From CAZYMF01 sp964648215 (GTDB taxonomy: Bacteria; Desulfobacterota; Binatia; HRBIN30; JACQVA1), in assembly GCA_964648215.1 (NCBI GenBank), contig CAZYMF010000107.1:1-16144 (forward strand): 16,144 nt of DNA, read 5' to 3'. This document shows positions 1 to 6,807 of this stretch, one piece after another. Position 1 is the stretch's first letter. Each line of letters opens with the position of its first letter. The notes below the pieces were generated by a model, which worked only from the letters and a program-made list of their open reading frames with translations, did not search any database and was not told where the DNA came from. The position numbers were made by a program, and so were the translations under genes.

Positions 1-36
1 CCCGCCGGAGGTGCCGCGGGCGGCGATTTCGAGTAA
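1..36 (+). CDS. C-terminal tail of an upstream gene (partial)
   Basis: Frame 1 is open from the window edge and reads PAGGAAGGDFE before a TAA stop at 34-36. Eleven codons cannot identify a protein. A Gly/Ala-rich tail ending in an acidic DFE-like motif resembles the C-termini of DnaK/Hsp70 chaperones, but this is only a hint. The stop lies 10 nt before the preferred GTG start of the next gene, so the two may be in one operon. Confidence 0.4.
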   Translation, partial: PAGGAAGGDFE

Positions 37-46
37 GATCACGCGC

Positions 47-376
47 GTGAGTGACGCGCCCTCCATTCCTCCCGCGGGGCCGGAAGCGCACGGCGAGCCG
101 ACGCGCTGCTCCCACTGCGGCCGGCCGGTGGCCGAGACCGTGCACACTCGGACGAGCTACCGGGTGGACTACTACGAGCTGAACACGGGCCCGGTGGAGC
201 CGGCGACGCTGCGCCACGGCGAGGACGGGCCGGTGCAGACCTACCAGCGCCTGCTCGCCCATCAACGGGTCGTCACCTGCAGCAGCTGCTATCGCGACCC
301 CGCGGTCTTGGAGGAACGCGAGCGCCGCTTCCGTCCGGAAGCCTACGAGGTCGGCGAGGAGGAGGTGCCGGCATGA
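47..376 (+). CDS. Small putative zinc-binding protein with two CxxC pairs
   Basis: I do not recognise the family. The 109-residue product has a CSHC pair at about residues 21-24 and a CSSC pair at about 78-81, a layout suited to binding one zinc ion as a split zinc ribbon. The segment between them is polar and holds the motif YRVDYYELN. The tail is rich in Glu and Arg. No signal peptide or membrane segment is seen, so it is probably cytoplasmic. The frame is open from a GTG at 11, but that overlaps the apparent end of the upstream gene, so the GTG at 47 is preferred; neither has a convincing ribosome site. Its TGA overlaps the ATG of the next gene (ATGA, 373-376), implying translational coupling with the DUF493 protein. 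Confidence 0.65.
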   Translation: MSDAPSIPPAGPEAHGEPTRCSHCGRPVAETVHTRTSYRVDYYELNTGPVEPATLRHGEDGPVQTYQRLLAHQRVVTCSSCYRDPAVLEERERRFRPEAYEVGEEEVPA

Positions 377-636
377 AAGACGAGGGCGTGGCGGGCTTTC
401 CCTGCCTCTACACCTTCAAGGTCTTCGGCCGCCGTGGTCAGGGGTTCCGCGAGCAGGTGCGTGCGGCCATCGGCGCCAGCGTCGGCACCGTACCGCTCGA
501 TGCCGTCAAGGTGCGCGAGAGCGACGGCGGCGCCTATGTCTGCGTCTCGGTGGTGACGCGAGTGCACAGCCGCGCGCAGCTCGAACGCATCTACGAGGAG
601 TTGCAGGGGCGGGAGGACGTGCTGTTCTGTCTCTAG
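373..636 (+). CDS. YbeD/DUF493 family protein
   Basis: The 87-residue product matches the YbeD (DUF493) family in length and pattern. It has an N-terminal FPCLYTFKVFG strand like the FPTPFTYKVMG of E. coli YbeD, a central SDGGAYVCVSVVTRVHS strand, and a C-terminal helix with IYEELQGREDV like YEELGKIDIV. The family has a small ferredoxin-like alpha/beta fold resembling ACT-type regulatory domains, and its biochemical role is not settled. In enterobacteria ybeD lies beside lipB, but no lipoate gene is seen here. An AGGAGG repeat at 357-365 sits 7 nt before the ATG, and the start overlaps the stop of the CxxC protein. It is probably cytoplasmic. Confidence 0.85.
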   Translation: MKDEGVAGFPCLYTFKVFGRRGQGFREQVRAAIGASVGTVPLDAVKVRESDGGAYVCVSVVTRVHSRAQLERIYEELQGREDVLFCL

Positions 637-839
637 GGCGTGTCGACGAACAGCGGCGCTGGTCGAAAGAAAACGGGAGACAGGAAACCGGAAATGAAAG
701 ACGGGCCAGTGTCGGACCAAGGACGTCCGGGGATTTGCCGGTCTTCCGTCTCCTGTTTCCGGTTTCCTGTTTCTCATTTGGCTTGTGGCCTGCCTGCCGC
801 GAAGAAGACCCACACCGTCAATGGAAGGGGACTCCGGCG
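637..839. repeat. Intergenic region with inverted heptad-repeat element (copy A, about 664-780)
   Basis: This gap holds a purine-rich left arm (about 664-706) and a pyrimidine-rich right arm (about 735-779). They share a perfect 15-bp inverted repeat, ACAGGAAACCGGAAA at 680-694 against its complement at 756-770. The right arm reads in 7-bp steps such as CTGTTTC, CGGTTTC, CTGTTTC. Outside the 15-bp core the arms pair imperfectly and seem to differ by one heptad. Other copies lie at 1765-1812, 4381-4500 and 9986-10090. No promoter was recognised before the Memo gene. Confidence 0.75.
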
Positions 840-1703
840 ATGGCGCGCCTGAAGCACTCGCGGCTGGCCGGGAGCTGGTACGCCGGAACGGCGGCGGCGT
901 TGCGGCAGCAGACCGACGAGCTCCTGGCGCAGGCCGGGGAGCCTTGGCGGGGCGCCGCGCCGGTCGGGGTGGTGGTGCCGCACGCCGGCTATGCCTACTC
1001 CGGGGCCACCGCGGCCCGCGCCTACCACCGCGCCGCGGCCGGCGCCTACGAGCGCGTGGTCGTCCTCGCGCCCAGTCACTATCACGGCTACCGCGGCGCC
1101 GCCGTTCTCGACGTCGACGCCTTCGTCACTCCGCTGGGCGAGGTGAGCGTGGACCGGGCGGCGGTGGCCTCGCTCGCGGGCGAGCCGCTGGTGAAGTTCG
1201 ATGCGCGTCCGTTCGAGCGCGAGCACTCGCTCGAGATCCAGCTGCCGTTTCTCCAGCGCGTGCTGCCGCAAACGCCGGTCGTGCCGCTGCTCCTGGGCCA
1301 GCTGAGCCTGGCGGACGCGCGCGCCTGCGGCGACCTGCTGCGCCGGCTGGCGGGCCGGCGCTCGCTGTTCGTCGTCAGCTCGGACTTCACGCACTACGGC
1401 GAAAGCTTCGACTACCTGCCGTTTCCTCCCCGCGACCCGGACAGCGTCGGCACCCGGCTGCGGGAGCTCGACATGGGGGCGATCGAGCGGGTCCTCGGCG
1501 CCGACCTGGTCGGCTTTCGCCGCTACGTCGCCGACACCGGCGCCACCATCTGCGGCCAGATGCCGATTGCCGCCTTCCTGGCCTGGGCCGCCGAGGGTGC
1601 GGCATTGCCGGGGACGTTGCTCGCCTACACCACCTCGCTCGCCCTCACCGGCGACTTCGAGCACAGCGTGAGCTATGCCGCGCTGGCCTTCGATGGCCGT
1701 TAG
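840..1703 (+). CDS. amrB: Memo-family protein (AmmeMemoRadiSam system protein B)
   Basis: The 287-residue product is a typical Memo-like protein, a family with the fold of class III (LigB-type) extradiol dioxygenases that binds a metal ion. The motifs appear in order: VPHAGYAYSG with His48, APSHYHGY with His80, EHSLEIQLPFLQ with His129, SSDFTHYG with His185, and ICGQMPI with Cys238. His48, His80 and Cys238 match the conserved His/His/Cys of human MEMO1 in spacing. In bacteria and archaea the family commonly occurs with an AMMECR1 protein and a radical SAM enzyme; neither is in this window, so the system label rests on family alone. The ATG at 840 is chosen because GGAAGGGG (823-830) lies 9 nt upstream; the frame is open further upstream but runs into repeat copy A. 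No signal peptide, probably cytoplasmic. The exact reaction is unknown. Confidence 0.9.
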   Translation: MARLKHSRLAGSWYAGTAAALRQQTDELLAQAGEPWRGAAPVGVVVPHAGYAYSGATAARAYHRAAAGAYERVVVLAPSHYHGYRGAAVLDVDAFVTPLGEVSVDRAAVASLAGEPLVKFDARPFEREHSLEIQLPFLQRVLPQTPVVPLLLGQLSLADARACGDLLRRLAGRRSLFVVSSDFTHYGESFDYLPFPPRDPDSVGTRLRELDMGAIERVLGADLVGFRRYVADTGATICGQMPIAAFLAWAAEGAALPGTLLAYTTSLALTGDFEHSVSYAALAFDGR

Positions 1704-1890
1704 CGCCCCGTCCCGATCTTCTTGAACAAATCGCGCCCACAGTACCCGTTGGGGGCCGTTGGCCGGTCTCCCGTTTCCTGTTTCCGGTTTCCTGTTCCTC
1801 GGTTTCTCTTCGGCGACGGCGCCGAGCACGGTCACCGCATTGTTTGCGCTCGCGGGGCTGGTATATAAGCGGCGGCGCAAGCCGAATTCT
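1704..1890. repeat. Intergenic region with single-arm heptad repeat (copy B, about 1765-1812)
   Basis: Only the pyrimidine-rich arm is present, in 7-bp steps (CCGTTTC, CTGTTTC, CGGTTTC, CTGTTCC). A stretch of 21 bp at 1776-1796 is identical to 751-771 in copy A. No purine-rich partner arm is visible upstream in this gap, so this copy cannot form the same hairpin. The remainder holds the possible ptsP promoter. Confidence 0.7.
1840..1869 (+). promoter_or_regulatory. Possible sigma-70 promoter of ptsP
   Basis: TTGTTT at 1840-1845 is followed 18 nt later by TATAAG (1864-1869); a 16-nt spacing gives TATATA at 1862-1867 instead. This is the most AT-rich spot of the gap and would give a leader of under 20 nt before the ATG at 1891. 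The -35 match is weak. Confidence 0.4.
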
Positions 1891-4314
1891 ATGAGCGAGC
1901 CATCGACGGAGCAGAGACGGGCGGCGCGGGCGCCGCGCCGCAGCAGCAGCGGGCGCAACTGGGGTCTGCTCCTGATCGAGGACGTCGGCACGATCATCGC
2001 GCAGGCGCAGGACGTGCGCGCCTGCCTGCGCGACATCGTCGGCCTGCTGTCCGACCGCCTCGACATGGAGGTCTGCTCTCTCTACGTGTACGACGCGCTG
2101 ACCCGGCAGCTCACCCTGGCCGCCAGCCGCGGGCTCGACGTCGCCTCGGTGGGCAAGGTGACGATGCGGGTCGACGAGGGCTTGAGCGGCTACGCCATCG
2201 AGAAGATGGAGCCGGTGATGGCCGTCGACGCCCTGGCCCACCCGCGGTACAAGTACTTCCCCGAGACCGGCGAGGAGCGCTATCACTCCTTTCTCGGCGT
2301 TCCCGTCGTCGACAAGCGCGAGCCGCTGGGAGTCTTGGTGGTGCAGACCTCGCGGCGCCGCCGTTTCACCCGCGATCAGATCCGGCTGCTGAAGGCCATC
2401 GGCGTGCCGATCAGCGCCTTGCTGGTCCGCTCCCAGCTCCAGGAGAGCCTGCGCAACAAGGAGGAGGAGCGGCGCTCGGCGCACGATCGCCTGGTCGAGG
2501 CCACCGAGCGGCTGCAGGCCTACGAACGCGAGCACGGCCGCCCCCATCCCGCCGGCGGGGCGTTGCCGGGGCGCCTGCTCGGCCTCGGCGCTTCGCCGGG
2601 ATTCGGCATCGGCCGCGCCCACCTGTTGACGCCGCCGGTCAGCTTCAGCGGCTTGCCCACCGAGCGCAAGCAGTCGGCCAAACGCGAGCTGGCGCGCCTG
2701 CGCGCCGCCATCGACTCCTCGATCGAGGAAATCGGCCGCCTGGCCCGTCGGGTGAAGGCGACCTTGCCCGAGATCGACGCCGCGATGTTCGAGGCCCAGC
2801 GGTTGATGCTCTGCGATCCCCATCTGCTCGAACGGATGGAGGGCCTGGTGCGCGAAGGCGCCAGCGCCGAGCACGCCCTGGAGCAGGTGATCGCGCACAT
2901 GAGCGAGGAGTTCGCCCGGCTCGACGATGCGTACATGCGCGAGCGCGTCTTCGACGTCAGGGACGTCGGCCAGCGCGTCCTGCGCAACCTGCTCGGGGTC
3001 AGCGAGCACGAGGTGCAGTCGGGCGGGCCGTTCGTGCTGGTGGCCCGCGAGCCGGCGCTGTCCGACCTGACGATGATGGAGCAGCAGGGGCTGCGCGGCA
3101 TCGTGCTGGCCACCGGCGGGGTCACCTCGCACGCGTCGATTCTGGCCAAGTCGCTGGAGATCCCCACCGTCGTCGGCGTCGAGCACGCCGCCGAGGTGAT
3201 CCGCGAGGGCGACCACCTCATCGTCGACGGCAACGCCGGCATCGTCTACGTCAACCCGGCCGCCGACGTCGTGCGCGAGTACGACCGCCTGGCGCGCGAG
3301 TACCGCGCCTTCAACCGCGAGCTGGAGACGTTGCGCGATCTGCCCGCGGAGACGCGCGACGGGCACCGCATCAGCCTCACGGCCAACGTCGGCCTGCTCG
3401 CCGACCTGGTGCTGGCCCTGCACCACGGCGCCGAGGGGGTGGGCCTGTACCGCACCGAGTTCCCGTTTCTGTCGCACCGCGACTTTCTCACCGAGGACGA
3501 GCAGCTCGATCTCTACCGCCTGATGCTCAACCGCCTCGAGGGTCGCCCCATCGTCATCCGCACCCTCGACATGGGTGCCGACAAGTATCCTTCTTACTTG
3601 CGCCTGCCGCGCGAGGAGAACCCCTTCCTCGGCTGGCGCTCGATTCGCATCTCGCTGGAGATGCCGGAGGTCTTCTCGGTGCAGCTGCGCGCCATCCTGC
3701 GCGCCAGCGCCTTCGGCGACGTGCGCCTGCTGTTCCCGATGATCTCCGGGCTCGAGGAGATCCGGCGAATCAAAGAGCTGCTGCTGCAGGCGCAGGACGA
3801 TCTGCGCCGCGAAGGCCACGCCTTCAACCCCGAGCTGGCCCTGGGCATGATGGTGGAGGTGCCGTCGGCGGTGCGTCTGGCGCCGCTGCTCGGCCAGGAG
3901 GTCGACTTCTTCAGCATCGGCACCAACGATCTGATCCAGTACCTGCTCGCCGTCGACCGCAACAACCCCAAGGTGGCGCCGCTCTACGAGCCGCTCCACC
4001 CGGCGGTGCTGGGGGCGATCGCCGACACGGTGGCGGCCGCCAAGGCCGGCGGCAAGCGGGTGACGATCTGCGGCGAGATGGCCGCCGATCCGGCCTGCAC
4101 GCTGATCCTGATCGGGCTCGGCCTCGACGGCCTCAGCATGAACCCGTTCTTCATCCCGGCGATCAAGCGGCTGATCCGCTCGGTCGAGCTCGAGCGCGCC
4201 CGGCAGATCGCCGGCGAGGTGCTGACCCTGGGCACGGTCAAGGAGGTCAAGGGCTGCCTGTTCGAAGAGATGCGCGCCCTCGGCATCGTCGACATCATGG
4301 ACATGTATCACTGA
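1891..4314 (+). CDS. ptsP: Phosphoenolpyruvate-protein phosphotransferase PtsP (enzyme I of the nitrogen PTS)
   Basis: The 807-residue protein would take phosphate from PEP onto a histidine and pass it to an HPr-like protein (NPr), starting the regulatory nitrogen PTS. Domain order: an Arg/Ser-rich start (about 1-25), a GAF sensor domain (about 35-180), a coiled linker, an enzyme I N-terminal helical domain (about 225-370), the phosphohistidine domain with GGVTSHAS (His414), and the PEP-binding barrel. Barrel motifs are GLYRTEFPFL, RTLDMGADKYPSY, GWRSIRISLE, MMVEVPSAV, SIGTNDLIQYLLAVDRNN and ICGEMAADP with the catalytic Cys727. All expected active-site motifs are intact. It is somewhat longer than E. 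coli PtsP (748 residues). The GAF domain is the known site of small-molecule sensing in this family. The ATG at 1891 has no clear Shine-Dalgarno and lies close behind a TATA-like box. No ptsO, ptsN or rpoN is in the window. It is cytoplasmic. Confidence 0.93.
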   Translation: MSEPSTEQRRAARAPRRSSSGRNWGLLLIEDVGTIIAQAQDVRACLRDIVGLLSDRLDMEVCSLYVYDALTRQLTLAASRGLDVASVGKVTMRVDEGLSGYAIEKMEPVMAVDALAHPRYKYFPETGEERYHSFLGVPVVDKREPLGVLVVQTSRRRRFTRDQIRLLKAIGVPISALLVRSQLQESLRNKEEERRSAHDRLVEATERLQAYEREHGRPHPAGGALPGRLLGLGASPGFGIGRAHLLTPPVSFSGLPTERKQSAKRELARLRAAIDSSIEEIGRLARRVKATLPEIDAAMFEAQRLMLCDPHLLERMEGLVREGASAEHALEQVIAHMSEEFARLDDAYMRERVFDVRDVGQRVLRNLLGVSEHEVQSGGPFVLVAREPALSDLTMMEQQGLRGIVLATGGVTSHASILAKSLEIPTVVGVEHAAEVIREGDHLIVDGNAGIVYVNPAADVVREYDRLAREYRAFNRELETLRDLPAETRDGHRISLTANVGLLADLVLALHHGAEGVGLYRTEFPFLSHRDFLTEDEQLDLYRLMLNRLEGRPIVIRTLDMGADKYPSYLRLPREENPFLGWRSIRISLEMPEVFSVQLRAILRASAFGDVRLLFPMISGLEEIRRIKELLLQAQDDLRREGHAFNPELALGMMVEVPSAVRLAPLLGQEVDFFSIGTNDLIQYLLAVDRNNPKVAPLYEPLHPAVLGAIADTVAAAKAGGKRVTICGEMAADPACTLILIGLGLDGLSMNPFFIPAIKRLIRSVELERARQIAGEVLTLGTVKEVKGCLFEEMRALGIVDIMDMYH

Positions 4315-4621
4315 GCGCCGGGCCGGGGGCGATGCGTCCCGGCGGTCGAGCGGGTGGCGGCGAGCCGGGTTTCACCCGGGTGGAATGGCGAATCGGGCAG
4401 CGAGAACGGGGAATGCGGAACCGGTGAACGAAGAGCACACCATGGATCGGCTCTTCGTTGCGAGCTCCCCGTTCCCGGCTCTCCCTTCTCCCGTCCAGGC
4501 TCCGTCCGGGACGAAGCCTCCGCCGGCTCGCGCCCGCCCCAACTGGACAAGGCGGCGCGGTTCATCATAGAGATGCGGACGCGGCGTGACGGGGCGCCGG
4601 CACGAAGGGAGGAGATTCGAG
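4315..4621. repeat. Intergenic region with inverted heptad-repeat element (copy C, about 4381-4500)
   Basis: No gene is seen in this 307-nt gap. A hairpin CCGGGT/ACCCGG with a 3-nt loop (4365-4379) lies after ptsP but lacks a T tract. Then comes a repeat with a purine arm (4381-4435; heptads such as GAATCGG, GAACGGG, GAATGCG, GAACCGG) and a pyrimidine arm (4451-4500; heptads CCCGTTC, CCGGCTC, TCCCTTC). The centre is a 9-bp stem, AACGAAGAG at 4427-4435 pairing with CTCTTCGTT at 4451-4459, with a 15-nt loop. GAACGGGG (4404-4411) can pair with CCCCGTTC (4467-4474). The sequence differs from copies A and B while keeping the 7-bp rhythm. Confidence 0.7.
4544..4571 (+). promoter_or_regulatory. Possible promoter for the coiled-coil gene
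   Basis: TGGACA (4544-4549) matches five of six -35 consensus bases. A weak -10, CATAGA, follows after 16 nt at 4566-4571 in the only AT-rich patch before the gene. It would give a leader of roughly 40 nt. Confidence 0.35.
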
Positions 4622-5077
4622 GTGCGATTCGGGCGGTGTGGACTCGTGATGCTGGGGCTCGGCATCGTGGCGATGTCGGCGACACCGGTGCGAGCCGCGG
4701 CGCGGCGAACCTCGGAAGTGACCAAGCACCTCACCGCGGTCGAGGAGGCGCAGCGCTCGCTGGCCGCCGACATCGGCCTGCTGCGCGACCAGCTCGACCA
4801 GCTCAAGCAGGGGCTCGACGAGGTGCGCGAGCAGATCCGCCAGGGCAACGACGCCGCGCAGGGCGACCGCGACCAGCTCAAGGGGATGCGCGAGGAGGTG
4901 CGCGGCCTCTACGTCGAGAGCAGCGGCCTCAAGGGCGACATCGCCCAGGTGGGCAAGGACATCGAACAGGTGAACGAGAGCTTCGGTAATTTCCGCTACA
5001 GCGCCGGGGCGCTGATCGCCGTGGTCATCGTGCTGCAGGTGGTGGTCGTCGCCCTCGGGCTGCGCAGCCGCGGTTGA
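4622..5077 (+). CDS. Exported coiled-coil protein with C-terminal membrane anchor
   Basis: The family is not recognised. The 151-residue product starts with a signal-like stretch (RFGRCGLVMLGLGIVAM, then ATPVRAAA at about residues 18-27). A long heptad-patterned helix follows (about 35-120; for example LLRDQLDQLKQGLDEVREQI). The protein ends in a strongly hydrophobic segment (about 125-147) and a short basic tail, RSRG. The likely topology is a periplasmic coiled coil held in the inner membrane by its C-terminus. The GTG at 4622 is preferred because AAGGGAGGAG (4605-4614) lies 7 nt upstream and because the signal peptide then sits at the N-terminus; an in-frame ATG at 4586 would add 12 polar residues. 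The next gene starts 27 nt downstream, so the two are probably co-transcribed. A partner of the nearby transporter is possible but not shown. Confidence 0.75.
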   Translation: MRFGRCGLVMLGLGIVAMSATPVRAAARRTSEVTKHLTAVEEAQRSLAADIGLLRDQLDQLKQGLDEVREQIRQGNDAAQGDRDQLKGMREEVRGLYVESSGLKGDIAQVGKDIEQVNESFGNFRYSAGALIAVVIVLQVVVVALGLRSRG

Positions 5078-5104
5078 GCGGGGAGAGGCCGACGAGGAGG
5101 TCTT

Positions 5105-5611
5105 ATGGTGCAGGCAAACGGATCGAGGCGGACGGTGGCCGCGGTGCTCGCGCTCGCGGTCGTCGCCGCGGTCGGGACGGCCAGCGGCGCCGAGCTGACG
5201 CCCGAGCAGACGGTGACCCGCTATCTGACGGCGCTGCAGAAGGGCAAGTTCGCCGAGGCGTACGACTACGTCTCCAAGGGAATGACGCAAAACAAGAGCC
5301 GCGAGGCGTGGGCCAAGGAGCAGCAGTGGGTGGCGCAGGTCTCCGAGGCCAAGATCTTCGACTTCCACGTCTACCCGGGCAAGATCGACGGCGACAAGGC
5401 CTACGTCCCCGACCTGCTCAGCTCGCAGGACAAGTTCCTCAATCAGCTCGGGGTCGAGGAGCACGAGCTCTACACCCTGATCCGCGAGGACGGGAAGTGG
5501 AAGATCGACCAGCAGCAGGACGTCGAGCGCTCGAACGTGCCCAAGTGGTTCCCGCCCGAGGCCGGCGCGCCGTCCGCGGGCAAGACGCCGGCTGCGGCAA
5601 AAGCGCCTTGA
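5105..5611 (+). CDS. Exported NTF2-like (DUF4878-type) protein
   Basis: The 168-residue product has a clear signal peptide (basic SRR, hydrophobic core VAAVLALAVVAAV, likely cut near Ala29 in ASGAE). The mature part begins TPEQTVTRYLTALQKGKFAEA, a helix pattern common in small NTF2-like or DUF4878-type secreted proteins, and continues with strands ending in TLIREDGKWKIDQ, typical of the last strands of that fold. The tail is Ala/Pro/Lys-rich and probably unstructured. No catalytic residues can be named and the role is unknown. GAGGAGG (5094-5100) lies just before the ATG. It follows the coiled-coil gene by 27 nt. Its TGA stop (5609-5611) lies inside a promoter-like TTGACA that probably drives the next gene. 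The family call is tentative; the signal peptide and gene call are firm. Confidence 0.75.
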   Translation: MVQANGSRRTVAAVLALAVVAAVGTASGAELTPEQTVTRYLTALQKGKFAEAYDYVSKGMTQNKSREAWAKEQQWVAQVSEAKIFDFHVYPGKIDGDKAYVPDLLSSQDKFLNQLGVEEHELYTLIREDGKWKIDQQQDVERSNVPKWFPPEAGAPSAGKTPAAAKAP

Positions 5612-5636
5612 CAGGAGTGGGCCGCCGTCCTAACAG
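5608..5636 (+). promoter_or_regulatory. Likely sigma-70 promoter overlapping a stop codon
   Basis: A perfect -35 box TTGACA (5608-5613) contains the TGA stop of the upstream gene. Seventeen nucleotides later lies TAACAG (5631-5636), a fair -10. It would start transcription about 65-70 nt before the propeller lipoprotein, separating the transporter block from the two genes upstream. Confidence 0.55.
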
Positions 5637-5709
5637 GGCGACCACGTCCTCAAAGATCACGGAATTTGCGGTACGCATCCAGCCAGAGAGAGGATTTCAG
5701 GGAGGATTC

Positions 5710-6780
5710 ATGCGCTGTCCTTGGCGTTTACAGGTGCTGCTCTTCAGCCTCGGCTTGAGCCTCGGCTTGGCCCTCGTGGCCGGGTGCCACCGTGAGGTGG
5801 AGAACGTCCCGCTGGAGACCCGCAAGATCTACATCACCGACCGTTTCTTCGACGTCCAGGCCCTCAGCGCCGAGCGCGCCATCGTGGTCGGGTACGGGGG
5901 CAAGATCCTGCTGACCAACGACGGCGGCCGCACCTGGGAGCTGCAGGCCAGCGGCACCCAGGAGGCGCTCTACAGCGTCCACTTCGTCGATGCCGACAAC
6001 GGCTGGATCTCGGGCCAGGAGGGCCTCATCCTCCACACCGACGACGGCGGCAAGACCTGGCGGCGCCAGGTGACCGGCACCCGCCTGTATCTGTTCGCCG
6101 TCTCGTTCCTGGACAAGAATCGCGGCTGGGCGGTGGGCGACCGCGCCACCCTGCTGGAGACCAACGACGGCGGCCAGCACTGGAAGATCCACAAGCTGGC
6201 GCAGACCAAGGGGCTGACGGCGGAGGAGGCGATCGCCTCGCAGGACCCGGTGCTCTACGACGTCCAGTTCCTCGATCAGGACTACGGCTGGGTGGTCGGC
6301 GAGTTCGGCAAGATCTACCACACCAGCGACGGCGGCAAGACCTTCGCCGAGCAGGAGGAGAGCCTGCTCGGTCACGGCGTGTTCGACGTGCTCGACATTC
6401 CCACCTTCTTCGGCGTCCACTTCAACAACCGCCAGGAGGGCGTGGTGGTGGGCCTGGACGGCAAGATCGCCCGCACGCACGACGGCGGCACCACCTGGCG
6501 CTTCGACCCGGAGAAGCTTGCCTACCCGCTGGTCGACCCGCTCTACACCAGCGTGTCGCTCGCCGACGGCAACGCCTGGGCCGTCGGCGCCGCCGGCGAG
6601 GTGCTCAAGCTCGACCCGGGGGCCACGGAGTGGCACCGCGCCAAGCTGGGCATGGAGGTGTTCACCTGGCTGCGCAGCATCGACTTCTTCAGTCCGCAGA
6701 ACGGATGGATCGTCGGCGGCTTCGGCATGATCTTGCACACCACCGACGGCGGCAAGACGTGGCTGCCGGCGTTGGGCTAG
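5710..6780 (+). CDS. YCF48/HCF136-type beta-propeller lipoprotein
   Basis: The 356-residue protein has a lipoprotein signal peptide ending VAGC (Cys26), so it should be lipid-anchored in the envelope. The rest is a beta-propeller built from BNR-like repeats, with six clear Asp-box motifs: TNDGGRTW, TDDGGKTW, TNDGGQHW, TSDGGKTF, THDGGTTW and TTDGGKTW, plus a degenerate blade around KLDPGATEW. Each is preceded by the VGxxGxI/L strand typical of Ycf48-related proteins. Plant and cyanobacterial homologues help assemble photosystem II. In non-photosynthetic bacteria such lipoproteins are often encoded next to MMPL/RND transporters, as here, where a role as periplasmic partner is the natural inference. 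GGAGGA (5701-5706) lies 3 nt before the ATG. The gene lies 27 nt upstream of the RND gene, so one transcript is likely. Confidence 0.88.
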   Translation: MRCPWRLQVLLFSLGLSLGLALVAGCHREVENVPLETRKIYITDRFFDVQALSAERAIVVGYGGKILLTNDGGRTWELQASGTQEALYSVHFVDADNGWISGQEGLILHTDDGGKTWRRQVTGTRLYLFAVSFLDKNRGWAVGDRATLLETNDGGQHWKIHKLAQTKGLTAEEAIASQDPVLYDVQFLDQDYGWVVGEFGKIYHTSDGGKTFAEQEESLLGHGVFDVLDIPTFFGVHFNNRQEGVVVGLDGKIARTHDGGTTWRFDPEKLAYPLVDPLYTSVSLADGNAWAVGAAGEVLKLDPGATEWHRAKLGMEVFTWLRSIDFFSPQNGWIVGGFGMILHTTDGGKTWLPALG

Positions 6781-6807
6781 TTTCGCAGGGGTTGCAGGGG
6801 AGAGTTC

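Noticed and set aside
664..780. Treating the heptad palindromes as a CRISPR array
   Set aside because: There are no regularly spaced identical repeats of 24 nt or more with unique spacers, and no cas gene. The period is 7 bp and the arms are inverted.
1645..4311. An 888-codon open frame on the minus strand
   Set aside because: It mirrors ptsP, whose full set of catalytic motifs lies on the plus strand. The antisense translation shows only low-complexity Gln/His/Asp/Arg composition.
4365..4379. The CCGGGT/ACCCGG hairpin as an intrinsic terminator of ptsP
   Set aside because: The stem is only 6 bp and no T tract follows, so the evidence is too thin for a terminator call.
5074..5709. A 212-codon N-terminal extension of the propeller lipoprotein
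   Set aside because: The upstream part overlaps the NTF2-like gene out of frame. The ATG at 5710 has a GGAGGA site and starts a proper lipoprotein signal peptide.
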